In this document: positions 9,086 to 16,223 of the stretch, in pieces
Layout of the letters: every line of letters starts with the position of its first letter
How positions within the stretch are numbered: position 1 is the stretch's first letter
Assembly (NCBI GenBank): GCA_018368345.1
Contig: JAGZEK010000003.1
Coordinates: 1-64,000, forward strand
DNA: 64,000 nt
Direction: 5' to 3'
Source of the DNA: Collinsella sp.
GTDB taxonomy: Bacteria; Actinomycetota; Coriobacteriia; Coriobacteriales; Coriobacteriaceae
Made by a program: the position numbers and the translations under genes
The notes under the pieces: generated by a model
The model's input: the letters and a program-made list of their open reading frames with translations, nothing else
Told to the model about the DNA's origin: nothing
Database searches by the model: none

Positions 9086-9265
9086 TCACCCAAAGAGCCC
9101 GCCGAACAGACCTCGGCGACGCTTGTCCTGCTTTTTCGAAGCGTCATCCCACGTCTTCTTGCCCTGCCGCTTCTTACGGTCCTGCTCCAACTCATCGTCA
9201 TCGAGTAGCATATCCCACTCAAACGGATCGTCTGTCAGATCGAACAGGTCATCGTCATCAAACAC
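9086..9265 (-). CDS. small charged hypothetical protein
   Basis: This short protein (59 aa from GTG, 63 aa from the upstream ATG at 9277) has an Asp/Glu-rich N-terminal half (FDDDDLFDLTDD) and a Lys/Arg-rich C-terminus ending in GLFGGLFG. I recognise no family. GGAGG begins right after the ATG at 9277 and is spaced six bases from the GTG at 9265, so GTG is the better start. The gene lies 66 nt upstream of the phosphoesterase gene. Confidence 0.55.
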   Translation of the reverse strand: MFDDDDLFDLTDDPFEWDMLLDDDELEQDRKKRQGKKTWDDASKKQDKRRRGLFGGLFG

Positions 9266-9283
9266 GTGCGCCTCCATTACCGA

Positions 9284-9463
9284 TTAGCGAGCATCCACAA
9301 CGTAGTTGAGAAGTCTACGGGCCCGTGCGGACACAAATTCATCCTGTCTGCGTCTTTCAATCGTTTGCCGCAACGCTTGCACAACGGAACGCTTGCAGAT
9401 AAGATAGGAACACGGATGGCACCCGTGGCAGCGGGTCTTGCCAACTCCGATACACGTTTTCAT
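9284..9463 (-). CDS. possible small Cys-rich protein (59 aa)
   Basis: The minus strand from ATG 9463 reads a 59-codon frame ending in TAA at 9284. The N-terminal part has five cysteines (C4, then TRCHGCHPCSYLIC), like a small metal-binding knuckle. The remainder is basic and helical (QALRQTIERRRQDEF). It ends seven bases before the ATG of the next small gene, which suggests a mini-operon. There is no good ribosome site, and an opposite-strand frame is also open, so it may not be real. Confidence 0.3.
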   Translation of the reverse strand: MKTCIGVGKTRCHGCHPCSYLICKRSVVQALRQTIERRRQDEFVSARARRLLNYVVDAR

Positions 9464-9471
9464 CGTGAGAA

Positions 9472-9510
9472 ATGGCCGTCTTCGCTTACGCGGGGGCGGC
9501 CACTTTGTTT
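9472..9510 (-). terminator. probable terminator after aldehyde dehydrogenase gene
   Basis: In the minus sense AGTGGCCGCC pairs imperfectly with GACGGCCATT, followed by TTCTC. It lies 20-60 bases after the aldehyde dehydrogenase stop. The U-tract is weak. Confidence 0.4.
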
Positions 9511-9529
9511 ATCCCTATGTCATCTGATT

Positions 9530-10909
9530 CTAATGCACAAACATGCGCACGAACTTGCGCTTCCAGCTTGCGTAAGGGGCATAGCGGAACGGCACGTCCA
9601 GCCACGTTGCCTTGTTCACGATGCTCTTCTTGTGGCTAAACGTATCGAAGCTCTCGCGTCCATGGTACTGTCCCATACCGCTCGCCCCCATGCCGCCAAA
9701 GCCCATATGGCTCGTGGCCAAATGCATAATGGTGTCATTAACACAGCCACCACCAAAGGGCACGTAACGCACAAAGCGCTGCTGAACCTCACGGTCTTGG
9801 CTAAAGATATACAGGGCCAGCGGCGTCGGACGATCCGTAATAAACGTCTCGGCCTCGTCTAGGCTCTCAAACGACAGCACCGGCAAGATGGGGCCGAAAA
9901 TCTCCTCCTGCATTACGGCGTCCTCAGGCGCCACGCCGTCCAAAATCGTTGGCTCAATCTTGAGCGAAGCCTCGCGCGCCGCGCCTCCCAGCACAACCTT
10001 GTCGGGGTCAATCAGCCCGCGCACGCGCGCGAAGTGCTTGGCGTTGACGATATGGCCGTAGTCCTCGTTGTCGAGCGGCTGCTCGCCAAACATGCGGCGG
10101 ACCTCCTCCTTGATGAGGCCCAACAGCTCGTCGTGCACGCGCGCATCAACCAGCAGGTAGTCGGGCGCCACACAGGTCTGGCCCACGTTGAGCCACTTAC
10201 CAAAGGCGATACGCCGCGCCGCGACCTTCAAGTTTGCCGTCGCATCCACGATGCAAGGACTCTTGCCACCCAGTTCGAGCGTCACAGGCGTAAGGTTTTT
10301 ACTCGCGCGCTCCATAACGAGTTTGCCGACCGGAACGCTACCGGTAAAGAAGATCTTGTCCCAGCACTCGTCGAGCAGCGCTTCATTTTCGGCGCGACCG
10401 CCCTCGACAACCGTCACCAGGCACGGATCAAATGCCTCTTCACAGATTTGCTTGAGCACCGCGCTCGATGCCGGAGCATAGGCGCTCGGCTTGATGACCA
10501 CGGTATTGCCCGCGGCAAGGGCGCCGGCGAGTGGCTCGAGCGTCAGTAAAAACGGGTAGTTCCACGGAGCCATGATGAGTGTGACGCCATAGGGCACGGA
10601 CTGCGTCTTGCACACACTCACGGCGTTGGCGAGGTCACACGGACGCAGGCGCGAGCGACTCCATCGAGCCACATGCGCAATCTGATAACGAATCTCGGAA
10701 AGCGAGGTGCCGATCTCGCACATATACGCCTCGTCATGCGACTTTCCCAAATCGGTCTTGAGCGCATGGGCAATATCGGCCTCGTGGGCCCGCACCGCAT
10801 CGCGTAAACTCACGAGCGCACGACGTCGAGCATCGACATCAAACGTGGCGTGCGTCTTAAAATAGGCGCGCTGATCGGCAACGATGCGCGCGATTTCCTC
10901 GGTGTTCAT
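9530..10909 (-). CDS. class-3-type aldehyde dehydrogenase
   Basis: The 459-aa protein has the compact layout of class 3 / fatty-aldehyde-type dehydrogenases. MAPWNYPFLL and TGSVPVGK mark the NAD(P) site. LELGGKSP carries the catalytic Glu, and GQTCVAPDY carries the catalytic Cys. The likely reaction is NAD(P)-dependent oxidation of an aldehyde to the acid. A perfect AGGAGG sits five bases before the ATG. The gene follows the iron alcohol dehydrogenase gene by only eight bases on the same strand. The pair could interconvert an alcohol, its aldehyde and the acid, in fermentation or detoxification. The C-terminus (VRMFVH) is complete. Confidence 0.9.
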   Translation of the reverse strand: MNTEEIARIVADQRAYFKTHATFDVDARRRALVSLRDAVRAHEADIAHALKTDLGKSHDEAYMCEIGTSLSEIRYQIAHVARWSRSRLRPCDLANAVSVCKTQSVPYGVTLIMAPWNYPFLLTLEPLAGALAAGNTVVIKPSAYAPASSAVLKQICEEAFDPCLVTVVEGGRAENEALLDECWDKIFFTGSVPVGKLVMERASKNLTPVTLELGGKSPCIVDATANLKVAARRIAFGKWLNVGQTCVAPDYLLVDARVHDELLGLIKEEVRRMFGEQPLDNEDYGHIVNAKHFARVRGLIDPDKVVLGGAAREASLKIEPTILDGVAPEDAVMQEEIFGPILPVLSFESLDEAETFITDRPTPLALYIFSQDREVQQRFVRYVPFGGGCVNDTIMHLATSHMGFGGMGASGMGQYHGRESFDTFSHKKSIVNKATWLDVPFRYAPYASWKRKFVRMFVH

Positions 10910-10917
10910 GGGCCCTC

Positions 10918-12138
10918 CTAGTTCTCGTCTTCAAACATACCACCCGCAACGACCTCGTACATATGCTCGAGCTCCAAACGGTCCATTAAAAGCGGAACGG
11001 GGTACAGGGGATTGGCCTCGGCATCGGCATGCGCCGCCATCTCAGGAATGTCGGAGCGGCGAATGCCCGTCACATATTTGGGTATGCCCAAGGCGGCGTT
11101 CATGCGGTCGACCCAATCGATAAAGGCCTCAGCAGCCACGTTGTCCAGCGCATTAGCCGGCGCAATGCCGGCCATGCGGGCGAGATCGGCGAGCTTGGAA
11201 GCAGCAGCTTCGCCATAGGCGCGAAGCATGTGCGGCAGGATGATGGCGTTGGCCAAGCCGTGGGGAATCCCGTAACGCCCGCCCAGGCTGTGCGCGATGG
11301 CATGGACGTATCCAACATAAGAGCGCGTAAAGGCAACGCCCGCTTTATACGCCGCCGAAAGCATATTGCGGCGCGCACGCATGTTCTCCCCGTGCTCATA
11401 GGCCTCGAGCAAATTGTCGTGGATGAGCTGCACCGCCTGGCGCGCCATCTTGCGCGTGTAGGGCGTGGTGCTACGGCCGATAAAGGCCTCGACGGCATGC
11501 GTCAGGGCATCCATACCCGTCTGCCCCGTAATGGAGGCGGGCAGGCCACGTGTAAACTCGGGGTCGTGCACCGCAAAGCGCGGGATCAGCACAAAGTCGT
11601 TAATGGGATACTTGTAGTGCGTCTCGTCGTCGGTAATTACCGCTGCAAGCGTGACCTCGCTTCCCGTGCCCGCCGTGGTGGGAACGGCGATGAGCAGCGG
11701 CAGGCGACGATGGATACGCAACAGGCCGCGCATCTTGTTGATGGGCTTCTTTGGCTGCGCGATGCGCGCGCCCACGCCCTTGGCGCAGTCCATGGCCGAA
11801 CCACCGCCAAAGCCGATAATGGCCTGGCAGGCGCTCTCTCGATACAGAGATGCCGCTTCCTCCACGTTTGAGACCGTGGGGTTCGCACGCGTTTCGGCAT
11901 AGACCGCAGCGCTAATTCCCTTGAACGCGAGCGCTGTCTCGAGCGGTGCCGTGAGCCCCAGACGGGCAATGCCGGGATCTGTCACGATAAGAACATGGTG
12001 TATTGAACGCTTTTGAAGCACTGCGGGCACTTCCTCAGCGTGCTCTAAAATGCGTGGCTCGGTATAGGGCAGCACCGGCAATGCGATGCGAAAAACCGTT
12101 TGATACGTTCGGCACCAGGCGCGGCGGGCTAGATGCAT
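10918..12138 (-). CDS. iron-containing alcohol dehydrogenase
   Basis: This 406-aa member of the group III (Fe-ADH) family has the NAD-binding GGGSAMDCAKG and the TTAGTGSEVT motif. The metal-ligand histidines lie in DALTHAVEAF and in HAIAHSLGGRYGIPHG. It should oxidise or reduce a primary alcohol/aldehyde; the substrate is unknown. I chose ATG 12138 (MHLARRAWC), which follows AAGGAG; the open frame runs 27 codons further into promoter DNA. It is the first gene of a two-gene operon with the aldehyde dehydrogenase. Two related palindromes lie just upstream (see 12158 and 12222). Confidence 0.9.
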   Translation of the reverse strand: MHLARRAWCRTYQTVFRIALPVLPYTEPRILEHAEEVPAVLQKRSIHHVLIVTDPGIARLGLTAPLETALAFKGISAAVYAETRANPTVSNVEEAASLYRESACQAIIGFGGGSAMDCAKGVGARIAQPKKPINKMRGLLRIHRRLPLLIAVPTTAGTGSEVTLAAVITDDETHYKYPINDFVLIPRFAVHDPEFTRGLPASITGQTGMDALTHAVEAFIGRSTTPYTRKMARQAVQLIHDNLLEAYEHGENMRARRNMLSAAYKAGVAFTRSYVGYVHAIAHSLGGRYGIPHGLANAIILPHMLRAYGEAAASKLADLARMAGIAPANALDNVAAEAFIDWVDRMNAALGIPKYVTGIRRSDIPEMAAHADAEANPLYPVPLLMDRLELEHMYEVVAGGMFEDEN

Positions 12139-12157
12139 AAAGGAAGCTCCTTCATTT

Positions 12158-12235
12158 GTTGATTGGTCAACATTTGCTCGACCGATTGTACTCATCGGAG
12201 GTCGCACGAGGTCTAGCAATCGTTAATCAATCAAC
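12158..12235. promoter_or_regulatory. paired palindromic operator-like sites
   Basis: GTTGATTGGTCAAC (12158-12171) and GTTAATCAATCAAC (12222-12235) are two 14-bp near-palindromes that agree at 10 positions, 64 bases apart. The pair sits between the iron alcohol dehydrogenase and rubrerythrin genes. They look like binding sites for one dimeric regulator; which one is unknown. Confidence 0.45.
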
Positions 12236-12282
12236 ATCTACACATGCTTAAATTGTTTTATTAAAAATCATTCCTAATAGGC

Positions 12283-12310
12283 TTCACATTCGGTCTCATT
12301 TATGGATAAT
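12283..12310 (+). promoter_or_regulatory. sigma-70 promoter of rubrerythrin gene
   Basis: TTCACA (12283-12288), a 16-bp spacer and GATAAT (12305-12310) make a near-consensus promoter about 85 bases upstream of the rubrerythrin start. Confidence 0.5.
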
Positions 12311-12394
12311 AGAACTCGTCAAGACGCACGTCCGGAGAGGGCCCTTACGGGACCGGACGAGCGCACCATCGCCATCGATCGAAAGGATCGAATC

Positions 12395-12955
12395 ATGAAG
12401 TTTGTTTGCCCCGTTTGCGGTTATGTGGAAGAGTTCGACGGCGGCCAGCTGCCCGAGGATTTCAAGTGCCCCCAGTGCGGCGTTCCCGGCTCTCGCTTCC
12501 TGAAGCAGGAGGAGGGCCAGCTCGAGTGGGCTGCCGAGCACGTCGTGGGCGTCGCCAAGATGGAGGGCGTCTCCGAGGACATCGTTGCCGACCTGCGCGC
12601 CAACTTTGAGGGCGAGTGCTCTGAGGTCGGCATGTACCTGGCCATGGCTCGCGTCGCCCATCGCGAGGGCTATCCCGAGATCGGCCTGTACTGGGAGAAG
12701 GCTGCCCACGAGGAGGCCGAGCATGCCGCCAAGTTCGCCGAGCTCCTGGGCGAGGTCGTGACCGATTCCACCAAGAAGAACCTCGAGATGCGCGTTGAGG
12801 CCGAGAATGGCGCCACCGCCGGCAAGACCGATCTTGCCAAGCGCGCCAAGGCCGCCGGTCTCGATGCTATCCACGACACCGTGCACGAGATGGCCCGCGA
12901 CGAGGCTCGCCACGGCAAGGCTTTCGCTGGCCTGCTCAAGCGCTACTTTGGCTAA
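12395..12955 (+). CDS. rubrerythrin, rubredoxin domain first (reverse rubrerythrin)
   Basis: The 186-aa protein starts with a rubredoxin-type iron site (CPVC at residues 5-8 and CPQC at 25-28). A diiron four-helix domain follows, with EXXH-type ligands in HEEAEHAAKF and DEARHGKAF. This domain order is that of reverse rubrerythrin, a peroxide and oxygen detoxifying enzyme of anaerobes that takes electrons from NADH or rubredoxin oxidoreductases. I chose ATG 12395 because GAAAGGATC lies upstream and the rubredoxin fold starts there. Codon use is strongly biased (almost only C/G-ending codons), which suggests high expression. A strong terminator follows. Confidence 0.92.
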   Translation: MKFVCPVCGYVEEFDGGQLPEDFKCPQCGVPGSRFLKQEEGQLEWAAEHVVGVAKMEGVSEDIVADLRANFEGECSEVGMYLAMARVAHREGYPEIGLYWEKAAHEEAEHAAKFAELLGEVVTDSTKKNLEMRVEAENGATAGKTDLAKRAKAAGLDAIHDTVHEMARDEARHGKAFAGLLKRYFG

Positions 12956-12990
12956 GCCAACTGCCTGAGACATAACCTCTAGCTCGAAGA

Positions 12991-13024
12991 AGGCCCGGAC
13001 CGTATTGGTTCGGGCCTTTTTGTG
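12991..13024 (+). terminator. terminator after rubrerythrin
   Basis: AGGCCCGGACC and GGTTCGGGCCT pair around gtatt and are followed by TTTTTGTGT. Confidence 0.85.
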
Positions 13025-13032
13025 TCTCGAGG

Positions 13033-13074
13033 ACTCGTTAACGCCCTGAAATAACTCGTTAACGCCCTGAAATA
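13033..13074. repeat. 21-bp perfect tandem duplication
   Basis: The unit ACTCGTTAACGCCCTGAAAT plus A occurs twice head to tail (13033-13053 and 13054-13074). It contains the palindrome GTTAAC. It lies between the rubrerythrin terminator and repeat copy B. Confidence 0.85.
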
Positions 13075-13107
13075 GAGCTATCTTCGGCATCGGTCTCTCG
13101 TCAAAAA

Positions 13108-13230
13108 CTAAGTGAGTAGACTTTTCGAAACTTGCCGAGCACACCATCCATATTGCTTTATAAAGCCGCAGGTAAATGACTTGTTGCAAAACGGCCTGGT
13201 CACCATTAAGCCAAAAGTCTACTCACTTAG
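13108..13230. repeat. 123-bp terminal-inverted-repeat element, copy B
   Basis: Perfect 18-bp inverted termini (CTAAGTGAGTAGACTTTT at 13108-13125 and its complement at 13213-13230) enclose a core beginning CCGCAGGTAAATGACTTGTT. That core is nearly identical to the one in copy C. The right terminus carries the minus-strand stop codon of the nuclease-like gene (CTA at 13219-13221). There is no U-tract, so it is not a standard terminator, and no coding capacity of its own was found. MITE-like in form. Confidence 0.85.
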
Positions 13231-14346
13231 AACCGCAGCCGTCCACGATCGAGCTGTTTTGTGTCTAACGGGCATCTTTCCGTCAATTACTCCCAATTTT
13301 GTCCAGTCAACGAATAGTTCAGACCGGAGTAATGTCTCAGCCCTTTGCTCATCTGAGCTTTTATCACGATATTCAGCATCGAGCATCCTGCATACGGCCT
13401 TAACGATCGCGTGGAATCTACCCTCATCGGATATCTGTCTGTGTGTCAGGAGAAGTACATCGTAGCCCATGGCCTGAAGGGCCGTCATGCGGTCAGCGTC
13501 ACGCAAGCCATCCCCTGCGCGTCCGTGCGAGGCCTTTCCCTGACATTCAATGGCCACTTGTCGCCTCCCGTCCGGCGAAGACAGAAGCAGATCGATATAT
13601 ACGCGGGACTTTCCCACAATCGCCCGAGCGCTTGTGCTTAGCATCACTTCGACATTGAGCTCTATGCCGCAAAAACCTTCGCCTCCCAGGGATCGCGGCA
13701 GTGCAAGTAGCAAATACGCCTCGACCTCAAAAGGCGACGCGGCGCCCAATGGAACGAGTTGCGATACCGCTATAAATCTATTGCCGTAACGCATCCCGCA
13801 AACATCTGAACAAAAGCGGTCAAGGTCTCCGCCCAAAACCAAAGCGTCTCGACGCCATAAATTTGAGGCGGTGCTGTCCTCGGACGGGCAGCGCACCCAA
13901 CCGAACGTTGTCGAAATCGCGCCCGAATCAATTGCACGCGAAAGCTCCGCCTCAAGTGCCGCCGGCAGGGCACACACCGCAAACAAGCCACACATCTCCG
14001 CCAATACCAAAAGAAGCTGAAGATCCGTCAGATGCCGCAACATGATGAATGCCGTCAGTAGAGGAGACGTAATCAAAACCCCATGCTCCGTTTCCAGCAC
14101 GGATTCCCTGGGAAGCTCACCAAGAAACAGCCGCTGCCTAATGCTGGCAGGACAAGTCCGTTTGTTTCTCGACCGAACCAATGTATACAACGGAAAACCG
14201 AGCGCGACCGCAGCCGTCGGGTTGCGGGCGAGATCATATCGCTGCCGGTCTTCTTCCGGTCGTGGAAGCGGCGGACACAAAGCGCGGACTTGAGGAGGCA
14301 AACGCCAGTACCTAAAAGCTGATATGTCACAAAGTAGATCCTTCAT
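13219..14346 (-). CDS. uncharacterised protein with C-terminal restriction-nuclease-like domain
   Basis: This 375-aa protein is not assigned to a named family. The C-terminal third reads VYIDLLLSSP...VAIECQGKASHGR...RMTALQAMGYDVLLLTHRQI. That resembles the core of DUF559/Vsr-like nucleases (Asp, then Glu-X-Gln/Lys, His, then a G-aromatic strand). The N-terminal half (PRESVLETEHGVLITSPLLTAF) resembles the region found before such domains in AbiEi-like or DUF559 proteins of actinobacteria. Nuclease activity is an inference. I chose ATG 14346; GTG 14352 is possible. Its last three codons (Leu-Ser-Glu) and stop come from repeat copy B. Copy C lies upstream in the same orientation, so the gene sits between direct repeats. 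Confidence 0.6.
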   Translation of the reverse strand: MKDLLCDISAFRYWRLPPQVRALCPPLPRPEEDRQRYDLARNPTAAVALGFPLYTLVRSRNKRTCPASIRQRLFLGELPRESVLETEHGVLITSPLLTAFIMLRHLTDLQLLLVLAEMCGLFAVCALPAALEAELSRAIDSGAISTTFGWVRCPSEDSTASNLWRRDALVLGGDLDRFCSDVCGMRYGNRFIAVSQLVPLGAASPFEVEAYLLLALPRSLGGEGFCGIELNVEVMLSTSARAIVGKSRVYIDLLLSSPDGRRQVAIECQGKASHGRAGDGLRDADRMTALQAMGYDVLLLTHRQISDEGRFHAIVKAVCRMLDAEYRDKSSDEQRAETLLRSELFVDWTKLGVIDGKMPVRHKTARSWTAAVLSE

Positions 14347-14400
14347 AGGCACAGGAAAACACGAATTTCAACCCAGCCGGTCTCGCTATGGCGCGAACGC

Positions 14401-14429
14401 AGCGTAAATGGCGTCGAACGGACTGTCAA
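14401..14429 (-). promoter_or_regulatory. sigma-70 promoter of the nuclease-like gene
   Basis: In the minus sense TTGACA (14429-14424), a 17-bp spacer and TACGCT (14406-14401) lie about 55 bases upstream of the start. The palindrome at 14430-14495 abuts the -35 box. Confidence 0.6.
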
Positions 14430-14495
14430 GTTTTCAACAGCCCTCCCCAACTGACCAAAAGCTTGCCAAGAACTGGACGGGGCCCTGTTGAAAAC
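14430..14495. repeat. 66-bp palindromic element upstream of the nuclease-like gene
   Basis: GTTTTCAACAG (14430-14440) is the exact complement of CTGTTGAAAAC (14485-14495). The interior continues as a mismatched stem (CCCTCCCCAACTG against CCAGTTC...GGGG). It touches the -35 box of the nuclease-like gene and lies 35 bases from repeat copy C. It could be an operator region or a separate repeat unit. Confidence 0.6.
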
Positions 14496-14529
14496 CCCAT
14501 TTTTTTCTCATGCAGGAGCTGTGCGCGGC

Positions 14530-14650
14530 AAGTGAGTAGACTTTTTTGAACATCCCGAGCAGGCCGGTCATCCTGCTTTTCAAAACCGCAGGTAGATAAC
14601 TTGTTACAAAACTGCCTGGTCGCCAAAGTGCTAAAAGTCTACTCACTTAG
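14530..14650. repeat. 121-bp terminal-inverted-repeat element, copy C
   Basis: AAGTGAGTAGACTTTT (14530-14545) and its complement (14633-14648, plus AG) bound a core CCGCAGGTAGATAACTTGTT. This core differs from copy B at only a few positions over about 40 bases. The orientation is the same as copy B. The stop codon of the MocR-type gene lies in the right terminus (14639-14641). Confidence 0.85.
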
Positions 14651-16078
14651 GTTGCAGAGTGCCCCCATTAGCTGCAATTCCAAGGTAGTTAGTACTTTTG
14701 GACTCAGATCGTCATACTGAACAAGAATTTGAGTTGAGTTTTCAGGGACAGATGCACCATCGGCACACCAAAAACAGTCACCGATATCGATAAAAGGGAT
14801 GCTCGAGCGCGTGAGGGCCCGTGCAAAAGAGCTTCCGCCCGCGTCACGCTCCACGGCCACGACGCAGTAAAGGCCGGCGTCCGCGTACTCGATCGAGACT
14901 TCCCCTGCCGGAAACGTTTTCCGTACAAGCGCCGCCAGGCCATCACGCGCCCCACGAGCACGAACGCGCACGCGGTTCACATGTCGCTCGTAATCACCCG
15001 ATTCCAGCAAACGCGCCAAGGCAACCTGATCAACAGAACTTACCGACGAGGCGTAGAAACCAAGGTTGCGTTTAAACCTCTCCATTAGTTCATCGGGCAG
15101 CACCATGTACGCCAAACGTAACGCCGATGAAAGGCTCTTCGAAAACGTGTTGGTGTAGATAACCGACTGGGCGGCATCGATCGACGCGAGCGCGGGAATC
15201 GGCTTGCCGGCAAGGCGAAACTCACAATCAAAGTCGTCTTCGATGAGATACCGACCTGGCCGCTCGGCGGCCCAGCTCAGCAACGCATAGCGACGTGCAA
15301 TGCTCGTCACAAGACCGGTCGGATACTGATGAGACGGCATCAGGTGAAGGACATCGGTCCCGGTTTTCTGCAGCGCGCTCAAGTCCACGCCCTCAGCATC
15401 CAACGGGACATGCCGCACTTCGCAACCCATGGCCTGATAGATGCGCGTCAAGCGCAAATAGCCTGGATCCTCGACGGCATACACCTTGTCCGCGCCAAGC
15501 AACTGAACCAACATGGTATCGAGCAGCTGGGCGCCCGCACCGATAACGATATTGTCGGGATTGACATTCATGCCCCTTGTCCCGCGCAGATGGTGCGCAA
15601 TCGCACGTCGCAGTCGAGCGGTGCCCTGCGCCGGTGCGGGCGAAAAGATTTCACGTTCGTCTTCGGACGTCAGCGTCGCCCGTAGCGCACTTTGCCAAAG
15701 CCGCGCCGCCTCCAAAGCGGAAGGAGAAAGTGCGTCGAATCGCTCTGCCTGCCCCATGGCATCATGCGCGCTGGGACCAACAGGGACAGCATCTCGGTCG
15801 ATGTCCTCCGCAGCCGAAGCCAAAACCGGTGCATCCGGAAGTTCGCAAGCGTAGTAGCCACGACGCGGCATTGAGCAAATATAGCCCTCGGCAAGCAACT
15901 GGCTATATGCATTCTCGATAGTAATGACACTGATTCCCAGATGACTGGCAAAGGCGCGCTTAGACGGAAGATGCTCCCCCGCCGCAATACGGCCAGCAAC
16001 AATATCATCGCGAATTTGCTGGTAAACATACTCATAAAGCGATGCTTCGCCGCGATTTTCCAAATTGTAGTCAAGCAT
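14639..16078 (-). CDS. pdxR: MocR-type GntR/aminotransferase regulator, probable PdxR
   Basis: The 479-aa protein combines an N-terminal GntR winged helix (PSKRAFASHLGISVITIENAYSQL, about residues 35-75) with a full-length fold-type I aminotransferase domain. The PLP-binding Lys is in NTFSKSLSSAL. MocR proteins of this kind sense PLP. Here the gene is divergent from pdxS-pdxT, so it very probably controls vitamin B6 synthesis as PdxR. ATG 16078 follows AGGTGATAGACCC; the frame extends 11 codons upstream without a ribosome site. The last residues, Leu-Ser-Glu-stop, are encoded by the right end of repeat copy C, so the C-terminus may have been changed when the repeat arrived. Confidence 0.88.
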   Translation of the reverse strand: MLDYNLENRGEASLYEYVYQQIRDDIVAGRIAAGEHLPSKRAFASHLGISVITIENAYSQLLAEGYICSMPRRGYYACELPDAPVLASAAEDIDRDAVPVGPSAHDAMGQAERFDALSPSALEAARLWQSALRATLTSEDEREIFSPAPAQGTARLRRAIAHHLRGTRGMNVNPDNIVIGAGAQLLDTMLVQLLGADKVYAVEDPGYLRLTRIYQAMGCEVRHVPLDAEGVDLSALQKTGTDVLHLMPSHQYPTGLVTSIARRYALLSWAAERPGRYLIEDDFDCEFRLAGKPIPALASIDAAQSVIYTNTFSKSLSSALRLAYMVLPDELMERFKRNLGFYASSVSSVDQVALARLLESGDYERHVNRVRVRARGARDGLAALVRKTFPAGEVSIEYADAGLYCVVAVERDAGGSSFARALTRSSIPFIDIGDCFWCADGASVPENSTQILVQYDDLSPKVLTTLELQLMGALCNLSE

Positions 16079-16089
16079 GGGTCTATCAC

Positions 16090-16131
16090 CTGACCTTATC
16101 GAATCATTCAATCTGGTATTAGTCTGACCTT
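16090..16131. promoter_or_regulatory. direct repeat in the pdxR-pdxS divergent promoter
   Basis: CTGACCTT occurs at 16090-16097 and again at 16124-16131, 34 bases apart, in the 145-bp divergent region. MocR regulators often bind direct repeats, so these are candidate PdxR sites. The repeat is short and could be chance. Confidence 0.35.
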
Positions 16132-16223
16132 GTAATTATCTCGAAAACTGAGTATTTCGCCATACCCAGCTCCCCGATAGGATGTTCCGTCAAGCAATGC
16201 ACATGTCAACCAAGGGAGCAACC

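Noticed and set aside
12296..13189. Long minus-strand frame opposite rubrerythrin
   Set aside because: It is antisense to a strongly codon-biased rubrerythrin gene; the open frame is a GC3 artefact.
13108..14650. Composite transposon with copies B and C as insertion sequences
   Set aside because: The copies are only about 120 bp, carry no transposase and show no obvious target-site duplication.
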